A stretch of 11,584 nt of DNA, taken from Nitrospirota bacterium (GTDB lineage Bacteria; Nitrospinota_A; UBA7883; JACRGQ01). The stretch covers positions 1 to 11,584 of the forward strand of contig JAJRYM010000073.1 of the NCBI GenBank assembly GCA_024275775.1, given 5' to 3'. This document shows, in pieces, positions 1-5,668 of this stretch (within the stretch, counting starts at the first letter, position 1; every line of letters starts with the position of its first letter). The notes below the pieces were generated by a model, which saw only the letters and a program-made list of their open reading frames with translations, made no database searches and was not told the origin of the DNA. The position numbers were made by a program, and so were the translations under genes.

Positions 1-717
1 CGCGCGGGAAAGATAACAACCGCCGAGGCGCTCTCCCGCATCGAAACGGCAGGCTATGAAGACCTGCTTTTCGCGAAGGTGGATCATCACAGAGAAGCGC
101 GGCAGGGTTTCTGCGAGGTCATCTACTGCCCCGGCAAAACGCCCGCGCAGATAACTGCCATCGCCCGAAAACTGCTTGCCTGCTCGGACAGGCTTCTCGC
201 AACGAGGGCCGACAGGAAAATATTCAACTCGCTGAAGAAAATTTCCGCCACGGCGAAGTTTCATACCGCCAGCGGCGCCGTCACCATAGAAAAAAAGAAA
301 AAGCGGCGCAAAGGCAGTCTGCTGGTCGTAACGGCCGGAACAACCGACATCCCCTCGGCGGAGGAAGCGGCCGTAACGGCGGATATCATGGGCACGCGGG
401 TGAAAACGATTTACGATATCGGCGTTGCAGGCATCCACCGCCTGTTCGACAAGCGGAAGGAGCTGGAAGAAGCCGACTGCGTTATCGTCGCGGCCGGGAT
501 GGACGGCGCGCTCGCGTCGGTCGTGGGCGGGCTGGTATCCGTGCCGGTTGTCGCGCTTCCAACATCGGTCGGTTACGGGGCGTCGTTCGGCGGCGTCTCG
601 GCTCTGCTGGCGATGCTGAACTCGTGCGCCGCTGGAGTTGCCGTGGTCAATATAGATAACGGGTTCGGCGCGGGCACTCTGGCGCATAAAATCATCTCTC
701 TAAAGGAGGGACGGTAA
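1..717 (+). CDS. larB: Nickel pincer cofactor biosynthesis protein LarB (5' truncated by window edge)
   Basis: LarB carboxylates the pyridinium ring of nicotinic acid adenine dinucleotide and cleaves its phosphoanhydride, the first step to the nickel-pincer nucleotide used by lactate racemase-type enzymes. The frame is open from base 1, so the gene starts upstream; the 238 visible codons probably lack only a short N-terminus. The early part carries the family-typical D-x-x-R-x-x-R-x-G-x-x-E-V pattern (HHREARQGFCEV, near base 85). From about base 320 comes a PurE-like (NCAIR mutase) domain with VVTAGTTDIPSAEEA, the acidic/glycine segment AAGMDGAL, and VALPTSVGYGASFGG. It ends in LKEGR and a TAA at 715-717. 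larC follows with essentially no gap, so the two are surely one operon. An AAAGGAGGG sequence lies inside the last codons and serves larC. The family call is firm; the GTG at 79 is not the real start, because conserved sequence continues upstream. Confidence 0.93.
   Translation, partial: RAGKITTAEALSRIETAGYEDLLFAKVDHHREARQGFCEVIYCPGKTPAQITAIARKLLACSDRLLATRADRKIFNSLKKISATAKFHTASGAVTIEKKKKRRKGSLLVVTAGTTDIPSAEEAAVTADIMGTRVKTIYDIGVAGIHRLFDKRKELEEADCVIVAAGMDGALASVVGGLVSVPVVALPTSVGYGASFGGVSALLAMLNSCAAGVAVVNIDNGFGAGTLAHKIISLKEGR
702..710 (+). promoter_or_regulatory. Strong Shine-Dalgarno for larC inside the end of larB
   Basis: AAAGGAGGG lies in the last codons of larB. The GGAGG core (705-709) ends 4 nt before position 714 and 10 nt before ATA 720, but about 50 nt before the first ATG (759). 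Its position argues that translation of larC is meant to begin near 714-720, where the conserved LarC N-terminus begins, and not at 759. Confidence 0.7.
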
Positions 718-1886
718 GAATAGCTTACTTCGACGCCTTTTCCGGCGTTTCGGGCGATATGGTAATCGGAGCGCTGATAGACGCCGGACTAGGCATAACG
801 CACCTCCGGCGCGAATTGAAGAAGCTTCCACTTACCGGTTACACGATTAGCTCGCGAAAGGTTTCGAGGAATTCCATCGGCGCGACATCGTTCGACGTGA
901 AGGTTACGAAAGAACAGAAGAGCAGAAATTATTCCGCGATAAAAAGGATAATCGAAAAATCGGAACTGTCCGGCGATGTTAAAAAAACGTCGCTCGCTAT
1001 TTTCCACAGGATAGCGGAGGCCGAAGCGGAAGTACACGAACAACCGGTTGAGGAAGTCCACTTCCATGAAGTCGGCGGGGTCGATTCCATCGTCGATATT
1101 GTAGGCACGGCGATAGGTTTTCATAAACTCGGCGTAAAGCGATTTGAGTGCTCCCCTCTTCCGGTCGGAAGCGGTTTTATTAAAAGCTCGCACGGCGTCA
1201 TGCCTGCGCCCGCGCCCGCTACATTGCTTCTGCTTAAAGGGGCACCGGTAAAAGGCGGGAAAATCGGGATGGAGCTTGTAACGCCTACCGGCGCTGGGAT
1301 TATTTCCACGTTATGCGAGAAATTCGGCGAAATACCTTCGATGAAACCTGAGAAAGTGGGCTACGGCGCCGGTTCGGTGACGAGGAAAGACGGCGTGCCG
1401 AACCTTCTGCGAATTGTCGTGGGCGAAACCGTAGGCACGGCAAAGAAACTGCTCGTACTGGAAACGAATATAGACGACGGCTCGCCGGAACAGATAAGCC
1501 ACGCCGTTTCGGTTCTGATGGCGGGCGGTGCGCTGGACGCGTGGGTAACGCCGATAACGATGAAGAAAGGAAGGCAAGCTTGGAAGCTTTCCGCGCTGTG
1601 CGATGCCGTGAAAGCCGACGGCTTAAGGGATATCATCCTGGAGGAAACGCCGTCGCTGGGGCTGAGGCAGTATGAAGTCGACCGATTTGAACTGCCACGA
1701 AAAATCGTGAAAGTTAAGACGAAGTACGGAACGGTGCGGGTAAAAATCGCCGTCGCCCCGTCTGGCGAAAAGAGGTTCAAACCGGAATTCGACGACGTTT
1801 CAAAGCTTGCCCGCAAACATGGCATCCCTTTCAGGAAAATCCACTCCGAAGCGGTAAAACTGGCCGAAACCGCTAACGAAAAGTGA
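714..1886 (+). CDS. larC: Nickel pincer cofactor biosynthesis protein LarC, without a canonical start codon
   Basis: LarC is the CTP-dependent cyclometallase that inserts nickel into the pincer nucleotide. Features seen are the N-terminal AYFDAFSGVSGDM motif, FHEVGGVDSIVDIVG, PLPVGSGF, SSHGVMPAPAPATLLLL, ELVTPTGAGI, GYGAGS and TNIDDGSPEQ, spanning a full-length protein of about 390 residues. In Lactobacillus, larC is split in two and joined by frameshifting; here it is one frame. The conserved N-terminus begins before the first in-frame ATG (759), which would cut off the FSGVSGD motif. Between an in-frame TAA at 687 and ATG 759 there is no ATG, GTG or TTG. The expected start codon is GTA at 714-716, overlapping larB's TAA; a GTG there would give a normal GTGA overlap. 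ATA at 720 or ACG at 711 are other non-standard options. The family is certain; the start is unresolved (variant, sequencing error or non-canonical initiation). Confidence 0.93.
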   Translation, partial: VRIAYFDAFSGVSGDMVIGALIDAGLGITHLRRELKKLPLTGYTISSRKVSRNSIGATSFDVKVTKEQKSRNYSAIKRIIEKSELSGDVKKTSLAIFHRIAEAEAEVHEQPVEEVHFHEVGGVDSIVDIVGTAIGFHKLGVKRFECSPLPVGSGFIKSSHGVMPAPAPATLLLLKGAPVKGGKIGMELVTPTGAGIISTLCEKFGEIPSMKPEKVGYGAGSVTRKDGVPNLLRIVVGETVGTAKKLLVLETNIDDGSPEQISHAVSVLMAGGALDAWVTPITMKKGRQAWKLSALCDAVKADGLRDIILEETPSLGLRQYEVDRFELPRKIVKVKTKYGTVRVKIAVAPSGEKRFKPEFDDVSKLARKHGIPFRKIHSEAVKLAETANEK

Positions 1887-1904
1887 TGTTACCGCACCAT
1901 TTAT

Positions 1905-1983
1905 TCTCCCCTTTTTAATAAGGGGAGACACTCTGCGTAAGCAGAGGAGCCTGTAACGGCATAGTGCCGCGCTCTCAGCGCGG
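1905..1983. repeat. Four consecutive perfect hairpins, the last two mutually exclusive
   Basis: Four perfect stems follow one another. The first is 1905-1913 with 1920-1928 (9 bp, 6-nt loop). The second is CTCTGC-GTAA-GCAGAG at 1931-1946, a 6-bp stem closed by a GNRA-type tetraloop. The third is CGGCA-TAG-TGCCG at 1957-1969. The fourth is CCGCGCT-CTC-AGCGCGG at 1967-1983. The third and fourth share bases 1967-1969, so only one can form at a time. The first lies 19 nt after the larC stop and could protect the mRNA 3' end, but has no T-tract. The arrangement resembles mosaic intergenic repeat units more than a single RNA; this is inference. Confidence 0.6.
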
Positions 1984-2040
1984 TACGACGCCGGAAGGGG
2001 TTCTGCATTGTTTAAAAAAAGAAAAAAGGTACACCACCCC

Positions 2041-2092
2041 CCGGCAAGCCGGCACCCCTCCTCATCGCTCGTTTCACTCGCTGAAGGAGGGG
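2041..2092. repeat. Pair of palindromes, CCGGC/GCCGG and CCCCTCCT/AGGAGGGG
   Basis: A CCGGC-AA-GCCGG palindrome (2041-2052) is followed at once by an 8-bp perfect stem, 2055-2062 with 2085-2092, around a 22-nt loop. The loop contains two direct TCGCT copies. The unit has the look of a dispersed intergenic repeat. Only one copy is present here, so multicopy status cannot be shown. Confidence 0.5.
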
Positions 2093-2245
2093 ATTTTGAC
2101 ATGACGCTTTGTTTTCATACTTCGGGTAAAATCGTTCCGATCATCGGGAGGAGTCCGAAGGAGGACGTGGCGATCTCTCTTCCATTTGTCACAGCGAAAC
2201 CGATAGCTTTCAGCGCTGGGTTGTAACTGTATCACGATAGGAGAG

Positions 2246-2278
2246 ATTGCTTCATCCCGCCTTGGCGGGATTCGCAAT
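2246..2278. repeat. REP-like element with ATTGC...GCAAT flanks
   Basis: An 8-bp perfect stem ATCCCGCC-TT-GGCGGGAT (2254-2271) is bracketed by outer arms ATTGC (2246-2250) and GCAAT (2274-2278), with short internal mismatches between. This architecture matches, from memory, a widespread class of short intergenic palindromes (AGATTGCTTC...CGCAATGAC) that are highly repeated in many bacterial genomes. Family membership needs a genome-wide search. Confidence 0.55.
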
Positions 2279-2371
2279 GACAGGAACGGGATTACGCTTC
2301 GCAAGGGAAGGCTACCGGTGATGTGAAGATTTTGTTATCTGTGGGGAATCTAAGACTAAGGAAAGGGTCGG

Positions 2372-2638
2372 TTACATAACGAACGGAAGGACGGTAAGGA
2401 TTATTCCGACCGCCGCCGATATCCACGCGTTGGAAACAAAATACGGGAAAAGCATCAGCCCGATGCCGGCGCCGAGCGCGGGGAGATTGCTCTGCTTTTT
2501 GCCGTATACGAAGTAAGCCATGCCGATCAACCCCCAGAACAACGCGAGCATGAAAGTCGCCTCGGAACCGGCCGACGCGCCGACCAGATCATTCGCCAGA
2601 CCGCCGGCCAGATCGCCGGTTAAATCGATTTTATCCAT
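2372..2638 (-). CDS. Small integral membrane protein (88 aa), function unknown
   Basis: The product has a polar, glycine-rich N-terminus of about 25 residues. Hydrophobic segments follow at about residues 28-46 and 54-70, and a third runs to the C-terminus (71-88). The central FWGLIGMAYFVYGKKQ, the LMLFPYFVSN motif and the lack of other domains match a small conserved membrane-protein family often loosely annotated as 'amino acid transport protein'; I know of no experimental basis for that name. The ATG at 2638 has no Shine-Dalgarno upstream but lies 7 nt after a -10-like hexamer, so the transcript may be leaderless. It is transcribed divergently from the MNT gene, and its putative promoter lies inside the left copy of the 30-bp repeat. 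Coding status is well supported by the membrane topology and the clean start; function is unknown. Confidence 0.75.
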   Translation of the reverse strand: MDKIDLTGDLAGGLANDLVGASAGSEATFMLALFWGLIGMAYFVYGKKQSNLPALGAGIGLMLFPYFVSNAWISAAVGIILTVLPFVM

Positions 2639-2645
2639 CGGATTG

Positions 2646-2674
2646 ATACTACGCCCGCCCGCTCATACTGTAAA
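2646..2674 (-). promoter_or_regulatory. Putative promoter of the small membrane protein gene
   Basis: Read on the minus strand, TTTACA (2674-2669) is followed after 17 bp by TAGTAT (2651-2646), and the ATG begins at 2638, 7 nt further. Initiation at the usual distance would give a leaderless mRNA. The -35 and spacer lie within the left 30-bp repeat; the right copy keeps the -35 but has TATCCA at the -10 position. Confidence 0.45.
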
Positions 2675-2680
2675 CCCCGC
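2651..2680. repeat. 30-bp direct repeat, left copy
   Basis: This stretch matches 3485-3514 at 29 of 30 positions (T at 2666 versus C at 3500). The two copies lie on either side of the MNT/HEPN pair, about 800 bp apart. In both, a GCGGGG complementary to the terminal CCCCGC follows some 30 bp downstream (2711-2716 here). Possible explanations are a target-site or attachment-site duplication, a duplicated promoter region, or two copies of a small repeat. Confidence 0.75.
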
Positions 2681-2747
2681 CTATGTCTGATACATACGCG
2701 AAGAGAGTGTGCGGGGCGGAAGAAACAGAATCAGGGCAAAAAGGAAA

Positions 2748-2776
2748 TTGTTACGATATCATTGGGTGGTTATAAT
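2748..2776 (+). promoter_or_regulatory. Putative sigma-70-type promoter of the MNT/HEPN pair
   Basis: TTGTTA (2748-2753), a 17-bp spacer and a perfect TATAAT (2771-2776) stand just before the MNT start. The ATG at 2787 is 10 nt after the -10 and has no Shine-Dalgarno, so the 5' leader would be only a few nucleotides. Confidence 0.6.
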
Positions 2777-2786
2777 TATAGACATA

Positions 2787-3116
2787 ATGCAATCCGTAAA
2801 AATAACCGTCACTGATATTGTGGAAAAATGTAAAACGGTTCTTGAAGATCATTACGGAACAAGAATGCGCAATATCAGGCTTTATGGTTCCGTTTCGCGC
2901 AGTGAAAATGAGGTCGAAAGCGATATTGATCTGCTTGTTGTATTAAAAGGGCCATTCGACTATTTTCAGGAACTCAGAACTATTACCGATCTACTGTATC
3001 CGGTTCAGCTGGAGTCGGATTATTTGATATCGGCCATGCCGGCGGCTGTCGGTGATTACGATTCCGGGAATCTTCAGCTTTACCGCAATATCAAACGCGA
3101 AGGCATCTCTGTATGA
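2787..3116 (+). CDS. MNT-type nucleotidyltransferase, probable antitoxin partner of a HEPN protein
   Basis: This 109-residue minimal nucleotidyltransferase shows the polymerase-beta-like signature GSVSRSENEVESDIDLLV (residues about 34-51). That is the glycine-serine loop followed by the D-x-D metal-binding aspartates; a third acidic site may be the D in ESDYLI. Some members of this family act as antitoxins that AMPylate a HEPN toxin (HepT/MntA type). ATG 2787 is chosen over a GTG at 2709 because the extra 26 codons would run through the promoter and repeat sequence and match nothing in the family. Its TGA overlaps the HEPN start in an ATGA, the usual coupling of these pairs. The gene is visibly more AT-rich than the flanking metabolic genes and sits between direct repeats, consistent with horizontal acquisition. 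Without its HEPN partner its present role is unclear. Confidence 0.88.
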   Translation: MQSVKITVTDIVEKCKTVLEDHYGTRMRNIRLYGSVSRSENEVESDIDLLVVLKGPFDYFQELRTITDLLYPVQLESDYLISAMPAAVGDYDSGNLQLYRNIKREGISV

Positions 3117-3459
3117 AAAAATACGGTCAGGAAATCCTGGCCAATCTTGAACGGGCGAATGAATCTCTTAAGGCGGCACAAAACCTGCTCGCGGAGCAGT
3201 TTTTTGATTTTGCCGCATCCCGTGCGTATTACTCCGCCTTTTACTCCATAACAGCGGCGCCATCGCCGCCTTTCACAAGAAATTCATTAAAACCGGCAGA
3301 CTGGACAAAAAGTACGGCAGAGACCTGAACTGGCTTTTTGAACTTAGGGGCATCGGGGATTACGGGCAAACCAGGCATGTTCCGCAAGAGGACGCAATAA
3401 AAGCGACCCTGGCGGCTGAGGCTATCCTAAAGGCGATTGAAAAAGAAATAGCAGGATAA
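3113..3459 (+). pseudogene. HEPN domain protein broken by a frameshifting internal deletion
   Basis: The gene starts at ATG 3113 (ATGA overlap with MNT). It encodes a normal HEPN N-terminus through FDFAASRAYYSAFYSITAA, then runs in the wrong frame to a stop at 3326-3328. The missing C-terminal half is intact in another frame from about 3253 to the TAA at 3457-3459: SGAIAAFHKKF, then a KTGRLDKKYGRDL block, LFELRGIGDYG and a C-terminal helix. Between FYSITAA and SGAIAAF, family members usually carry an extra helix-loop of some 15-20 residues, so this is not a single-base slip but a deletion that also changed frame. The sequence AGCGGC (3253-3258) reads naturally in both frames (as part of T-A-A and as S-G), which is what a deletion between two short AGCGGC repeats would leave. 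HEPN proteins of such pairs are typically RNase toxins; this copy should be inactive. Confidence 0.85.
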
Positions 3460-3484
3460 CCACGTCGCATCTGCTTCAGTGGAT

Positions 3485-3514
3485 ACGCCCGCCCGCTCAC
3501 ACTGTAAACCCCGC
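3485..3514. repeat. 30-bp direct repeat, right copy
   Basis: This is the partner of 2651-2680 (29/30 identical), placed 25 bp after the HEPN pseudogene stop. It ends exactly where the alternating inverted-repeat structure at 3502-3547 has its CCCCGC arm. Confidence 0.75.
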
Positions 3515-3547
3515 TGGAAACCGGTTTATCTGAATTTACAGGCGGGG
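3502..3547. repeat. Interleaved inverted repeats able to form a pseudoknot or alternative hairpins
   Basis: Arms occur in the order A-B-A'-B'. CTGTAAA (3502-3508) and CCCCGC (3509-3514) come first, then TTTACAG (3535-3541) and GCGGGG (3542-3547). A pairs with A' and B with B', so the two stems cross: in RNA this is a pseudoknot or two competing hairpins. The intervening segment contains the 10-bp palindrome AAACCGGTTT (3518-3527). It lies about 90 bp upstream of mgsA. A regulatory role is speculation. Confidence 0.45.
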
Positions 3548-3637
3548 TGCGGCGGGGAAAAGGGTTAGAATATCGGCCATGCGCAACTAACGATTCCATG
3601 CGCGAAACTGCTAAACCTCTTCAGAGGAGTTTTAAAG

Positions 3638-4099
3638 ATGACAATGCAATTCCCGACACGAAAACGGATAGCGCTTATCGCCCACGACGCGCGCAAGCAG
3701 GACATGATCGAGTGGGCCAAATTCAACAAGGGTTCGCTGGCAAAGCATGATCTGTACGCCACAGGCACAACCGGCACGCTGGTAAGCCGGGATGTCGGGC
3801 TGGATATAACACTGCTCAAAAGCGGGCCGCTAGGCGGCGACCAGCAGGTGGGCGCGATGGTGGCGGAGCACGCCATAGATATTGTTATTTTCCTGTGGGA
3901 CCCGATGCGGTCGCACCCGCATGAGCCGGATATCCATGCTTTGCAGAGAATCGCCACCGTCTATAACATCGTGCTGGCGTGCGACAGATCCACGGCCGAT
4001 TTCGTCATATCAAGTCCTATGATGAAGACGACTTACACCAGCACCATTATCGATTATGAAGGTCTGCGCAAACAGGAAATCTCTTCGCTGGTGAAGTAG
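3638..4099 (+). CDS. mgsA: Methylglyoxal synthase
   Basis: The enzyme converts dihydroxyacetone phosphate to methylglyoxal and phosphate in the cytoplasm, an overflow route from glycolysis when phosphate is short. At 153 residues it is the usual length. The catalytic set is complete with a constant offset of three from the E. coli enzyme: H16 (IAHDARK), D68 (GPLGGDQQ), H95 and D98 (DPMRSHPHEPDIHAL). The TGTTG phosphate-binding loop is at 43-46. AGAGGAG at 3623-3629 lies 8 nt before ATG 3638, which supports that start. It stands alone on its transcript or follows the MNT/HEPN island; the nearby TAGAAT (3566-3571) has no well-spaced -35. The gene downstream is an aldolase-like enzyme with its own promoter. 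The identity is essentially certain. Confidence 0.97.
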   Translation: MTMQFPTRKRIALIAHDARKQDMIEWAKFNKGSLAKHDLYATGTTGTLVSRDVGLDITLLKSGPLGGDQQVGAMVAEHAIDIVIFLWDPMRSHPHEPDIHALQRIATVYNIVLACDRSTADFVISSPMMKTTYTSTIIDYEGLRKQEISSLVK

Positions 4100-4145
4100 G
4101 CGCCAATCTCCTTTTTCCGTTCGCGCGGCAGGCGGCAGGCTTTAT

Positions 4146-4174
4146 TTGACACTGCGGAAGCAACGCCCTAGAAT
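4146..4174 (+). promoter_or_regulatory. Near-consensus sigma-70 promoter for the aldolase-yajQ unit
   Basis: A perfect TTGACA (4146-4151), a 17-bp spacer and TAGAAT (4169-4174) stand 72 bp before the aldolase ATG. A start near 4181 would give a leader of about 65 nt that opens with a GCCGG-ATTTT-CCGGC hairpin (4186-4200) and ends with the ribosome site at 4233-4241. Confidence 0.7.
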
Positions 4175-4185
4175 TCCTTCTGGAG

Positions 4186-4200
4186 GCCGGATTTTCCGGC
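4186..4200 (+). other. 5' leader hairpin of the aldolase mRNA
   Basis: This is a perfect 5-bp GCCGG/CCGGC stem with a 5-nt loop at the predicted 5' end of the transcript. It may stabilise the mRNA; no riboswitch class is recognised and no T-tract follows. Confidence 0.4.
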
Positions 4201-4246
4201 GCGGAGTGCGTTTCCCAACCTTATCAGACGACGGGAGAGAGACATC

Positions 4247-5644
4247 ATGGCTTTACGGTTTATGTCTATTGAAGATATGGAAGAGTACCTTAAACCTTAC
4301 GTCGAAACGGCGGGAGAAATAAACGTTCTCGATCCCGAAGGGCTTAGGGGCGAGCCGATAGATCGGCTTATCTATAACGCCGTGTTCCACGAAAGCGGCG
4401 AGCAGAGAGGTGCCGCGCGCGCGCTCATCAAGGGGATAGCCCTTCAGCTTGGGATAGTCCTCTCGTCCATACAGGGCCTTTACGACGCGATGGGACGCGG
4501 CGAAGCTGGCGGGTTCACCGTACCGGCGGTAAACATCCGGGGCCTCACATACGACGTTTCGAGAGCGCTTTTCCGAGCCGGCAGAGCGAACAACTCCGGT
4601 GCGTTCCTTTTTGAAATCGCAAAATCCGAAATCGGCTACACCTTTCAGGAGCCTTCGGAATACGCTGTCGTGGTTCTGGCCGCGGCCATAAAGGAAGGAT
4701 GGCGCGGGCCTGTTTTCGTGCAGGGGGATCATTTTCAGCTAAACGCCAAAAAATTCGCCGAAGACCCGGAAAAGGAGGTCGCGGGCGTTAAGGAACTCAT
4801 CAAGAAAGCTATCGAGGCCGGTTTTTACAATATAGATATCGACTCCTCCACGCTGGTGGATCTCGACCAGCCCGACCTGCCGTCCCAGCAGAAACATAAT
4901 TACGAGCAGGCCGCCGCGCTCACCAAATATATCCGCGAGCTCGAACCGGAAGGGATAACCGTTTCCGTTGGCGGTGAAATCGGCGAGGTAGGCCACAAGA
5001 ACTCCACCGTGGAAGAGCTTGAGGCGTACATGGATAATTATCTGAAAATCCTTCCGGAAGGGATGAAAGGCATTTCCAAGATATCGGTGCAGACCGGCAC
5101 AAGCCACGGCGGAGTGCCTCTGGCGGACGGCACGGTGGCCGAAGTGGCGCTTGATTTCGGCACTCTGGAAGCCATCTCCAAACGGGCGCGCGAAAAGTAC
5201 GGGCTTTCCGGCGCGGTACAGCACGGCGCTTCCACTCTGCCGGACGAGATGTTCCACCGCTTCCCTGAAACAACCACATCCGAAATACATCTAGCCACCG
5301 GTTTTCAGAATATGACTTATGAGAGCGAACATTTCCCGCAGGAGCTCAAACGGAAGATTTACGACTGGCTTAACGAAAACTGCGCCGGCGAGCGGAAGGA
5401 CGGGCAGACGGAAGAGCAGTTTATATACAAAACCCGCAAAAAGGGATTCGGGCCGTTCAAGCAAGAGTTGTGGGATTTGCCCGCCGAAACGCGGGACGCC
5501 ATCTGCGGGGAAATCGAGGCGAAATTCGATTTTCTATTCAAAAAACTTAACGCGGTAAACACAAGGGAAACGACCGAAAAATTTGTTCAGCCGGTTCCGG
5601 TGGCGCCCGACGTTGCAAAGGAGATAGCCGCCGCGTCTGACTGA
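4247..5644 (+). CDS. Class II (zinc-dependent) aldolase-like protein, long form of 465 aa
   Basis: Class II aldolases perform reversible aldol condensation of dihydroxyacetone phosphate with an aldehyde, using a Zn ion. The family core is visible: FTVPAVNIRG (90-99), the D161-H162 pair in FVQGDHFQL, IDSST (198-202), GGEIGEVGHKN (E244, E247, H250), H287 in TGTSHGG and H326 in VQHGAST, the likely Zn ligands. About 85 residues precede the core and a long C-terminal part follows, so it is about 100 residues longer than ordinary bacterial FbaA. It probably belongs to a distinct subgroup whose substrate may be fructose-1,6-bisphosphate or another sugar phosphate. GGGAG at 4233-4237, 9 nt before ATG 4247, supports the start. 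It is followed 24 bp later by yajQ in the same unit, and preceded by mgsA, which also uses DHAP. Aldolase fold is certain, substrate is not. Confidence 0.85.
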   Translation: MALRFMSIEDMEEYLKPYVETAGEINVLDPEGLRGEPIDRLIYNAVFHESGEQRGAARALIKGIALQLGIVLSSIQGLYDAMGRGEAGGFTVPAVNIRGLTYDVSRALFRAGRANNSGAFLFEIAKSEIGYTFQEPSEYAVVVLAAAIKEGWRGPVFVQGDHFQLNAKKFAEDPEKEVAGVKELIKKAIEAGFYNIDIDSSTLVDLDQPDLPSQQKHNYEQAAALTKYIRELEPEGITVSVGGEIGEVGHKNSTVEELEAYMDNYLKILPEGMKGISKISVQTGTSHGGVPLADGTVAEVALDFGTLEAISKRAREKYGLSGAVQHGASTLPDEMFHRFPETTTSEIHLATGFQNMTYESEHFPQELKRKIYDWLNENCAGERKDGQTEEQFIYKTRKKGFGPFKQELWDLPAETRDAICGEIEAKFDFLFKKLNAVNTRETTEKFVQPVPVAPDVAKEIAAASD

Positions 5645-5668
5645 CGCCGGACGGCTGGGGAGGTACGA

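Larger units (their letters stand above)
1887..2371. other. Gene-free stretch of about 485 bp made of short palindromes
   Basis: No convincing gene is seen between larC and the minus-strand membrane protein gene. The stretch holds at least seven short inverted repeats, listed as separate entries. A 72-codon frame (2008-2226) runs straight through these palindromes and has no recognisable domain, so it is not called. No hairpin here is followed by a T-tract, so no classical terminator for larC can be named. The last part (2283-2371) shows nothing recognisable. Confidence 0.7.

Noticed and set aside
1905..1928. Intrinsic terminator for larBC
   Set aside because: The 9-bp stem is good but no T-tract follows it on either reading, so it is listed as a hairpin repeat only.
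2008..2226. 72-codon plus-strand frame (and a minus-strand frame over 2074-2304)
   Set aside because: It runs through the palindromes of the intergenic repeat region, has no ribosome site or recognisable domain, and its composition follows the repeats.
2709..2786. N-terminal extension of the MNT protein from GTG 2709
   Set aside because: It would translate through the probable promoter, adds 26 residues absent from the family, and lacks a ribosome site.
3566..3571. mgsA promoter using TAGAAT with TTTACA at 3535-3540
   Set aside because: The spacer is 25 bp, too long for a sigma-70 promoter, and no better -35 is found.
3360..3599. Minus-strand 79-codon frame antisense to the HEPN remnant, downstream of promoter-like sequence in the right repeat
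   Set aside because: It has no recognisable protein, and the right repeat has only a degraded -10 (TATCCA) compared with the left copy.
4739..5290. Minus-strand 183-codon frame inside the aldolase gene
   Set aside because: It is antisense to conserved metal-site motifs of the aldolase; no independent evidence for coding.
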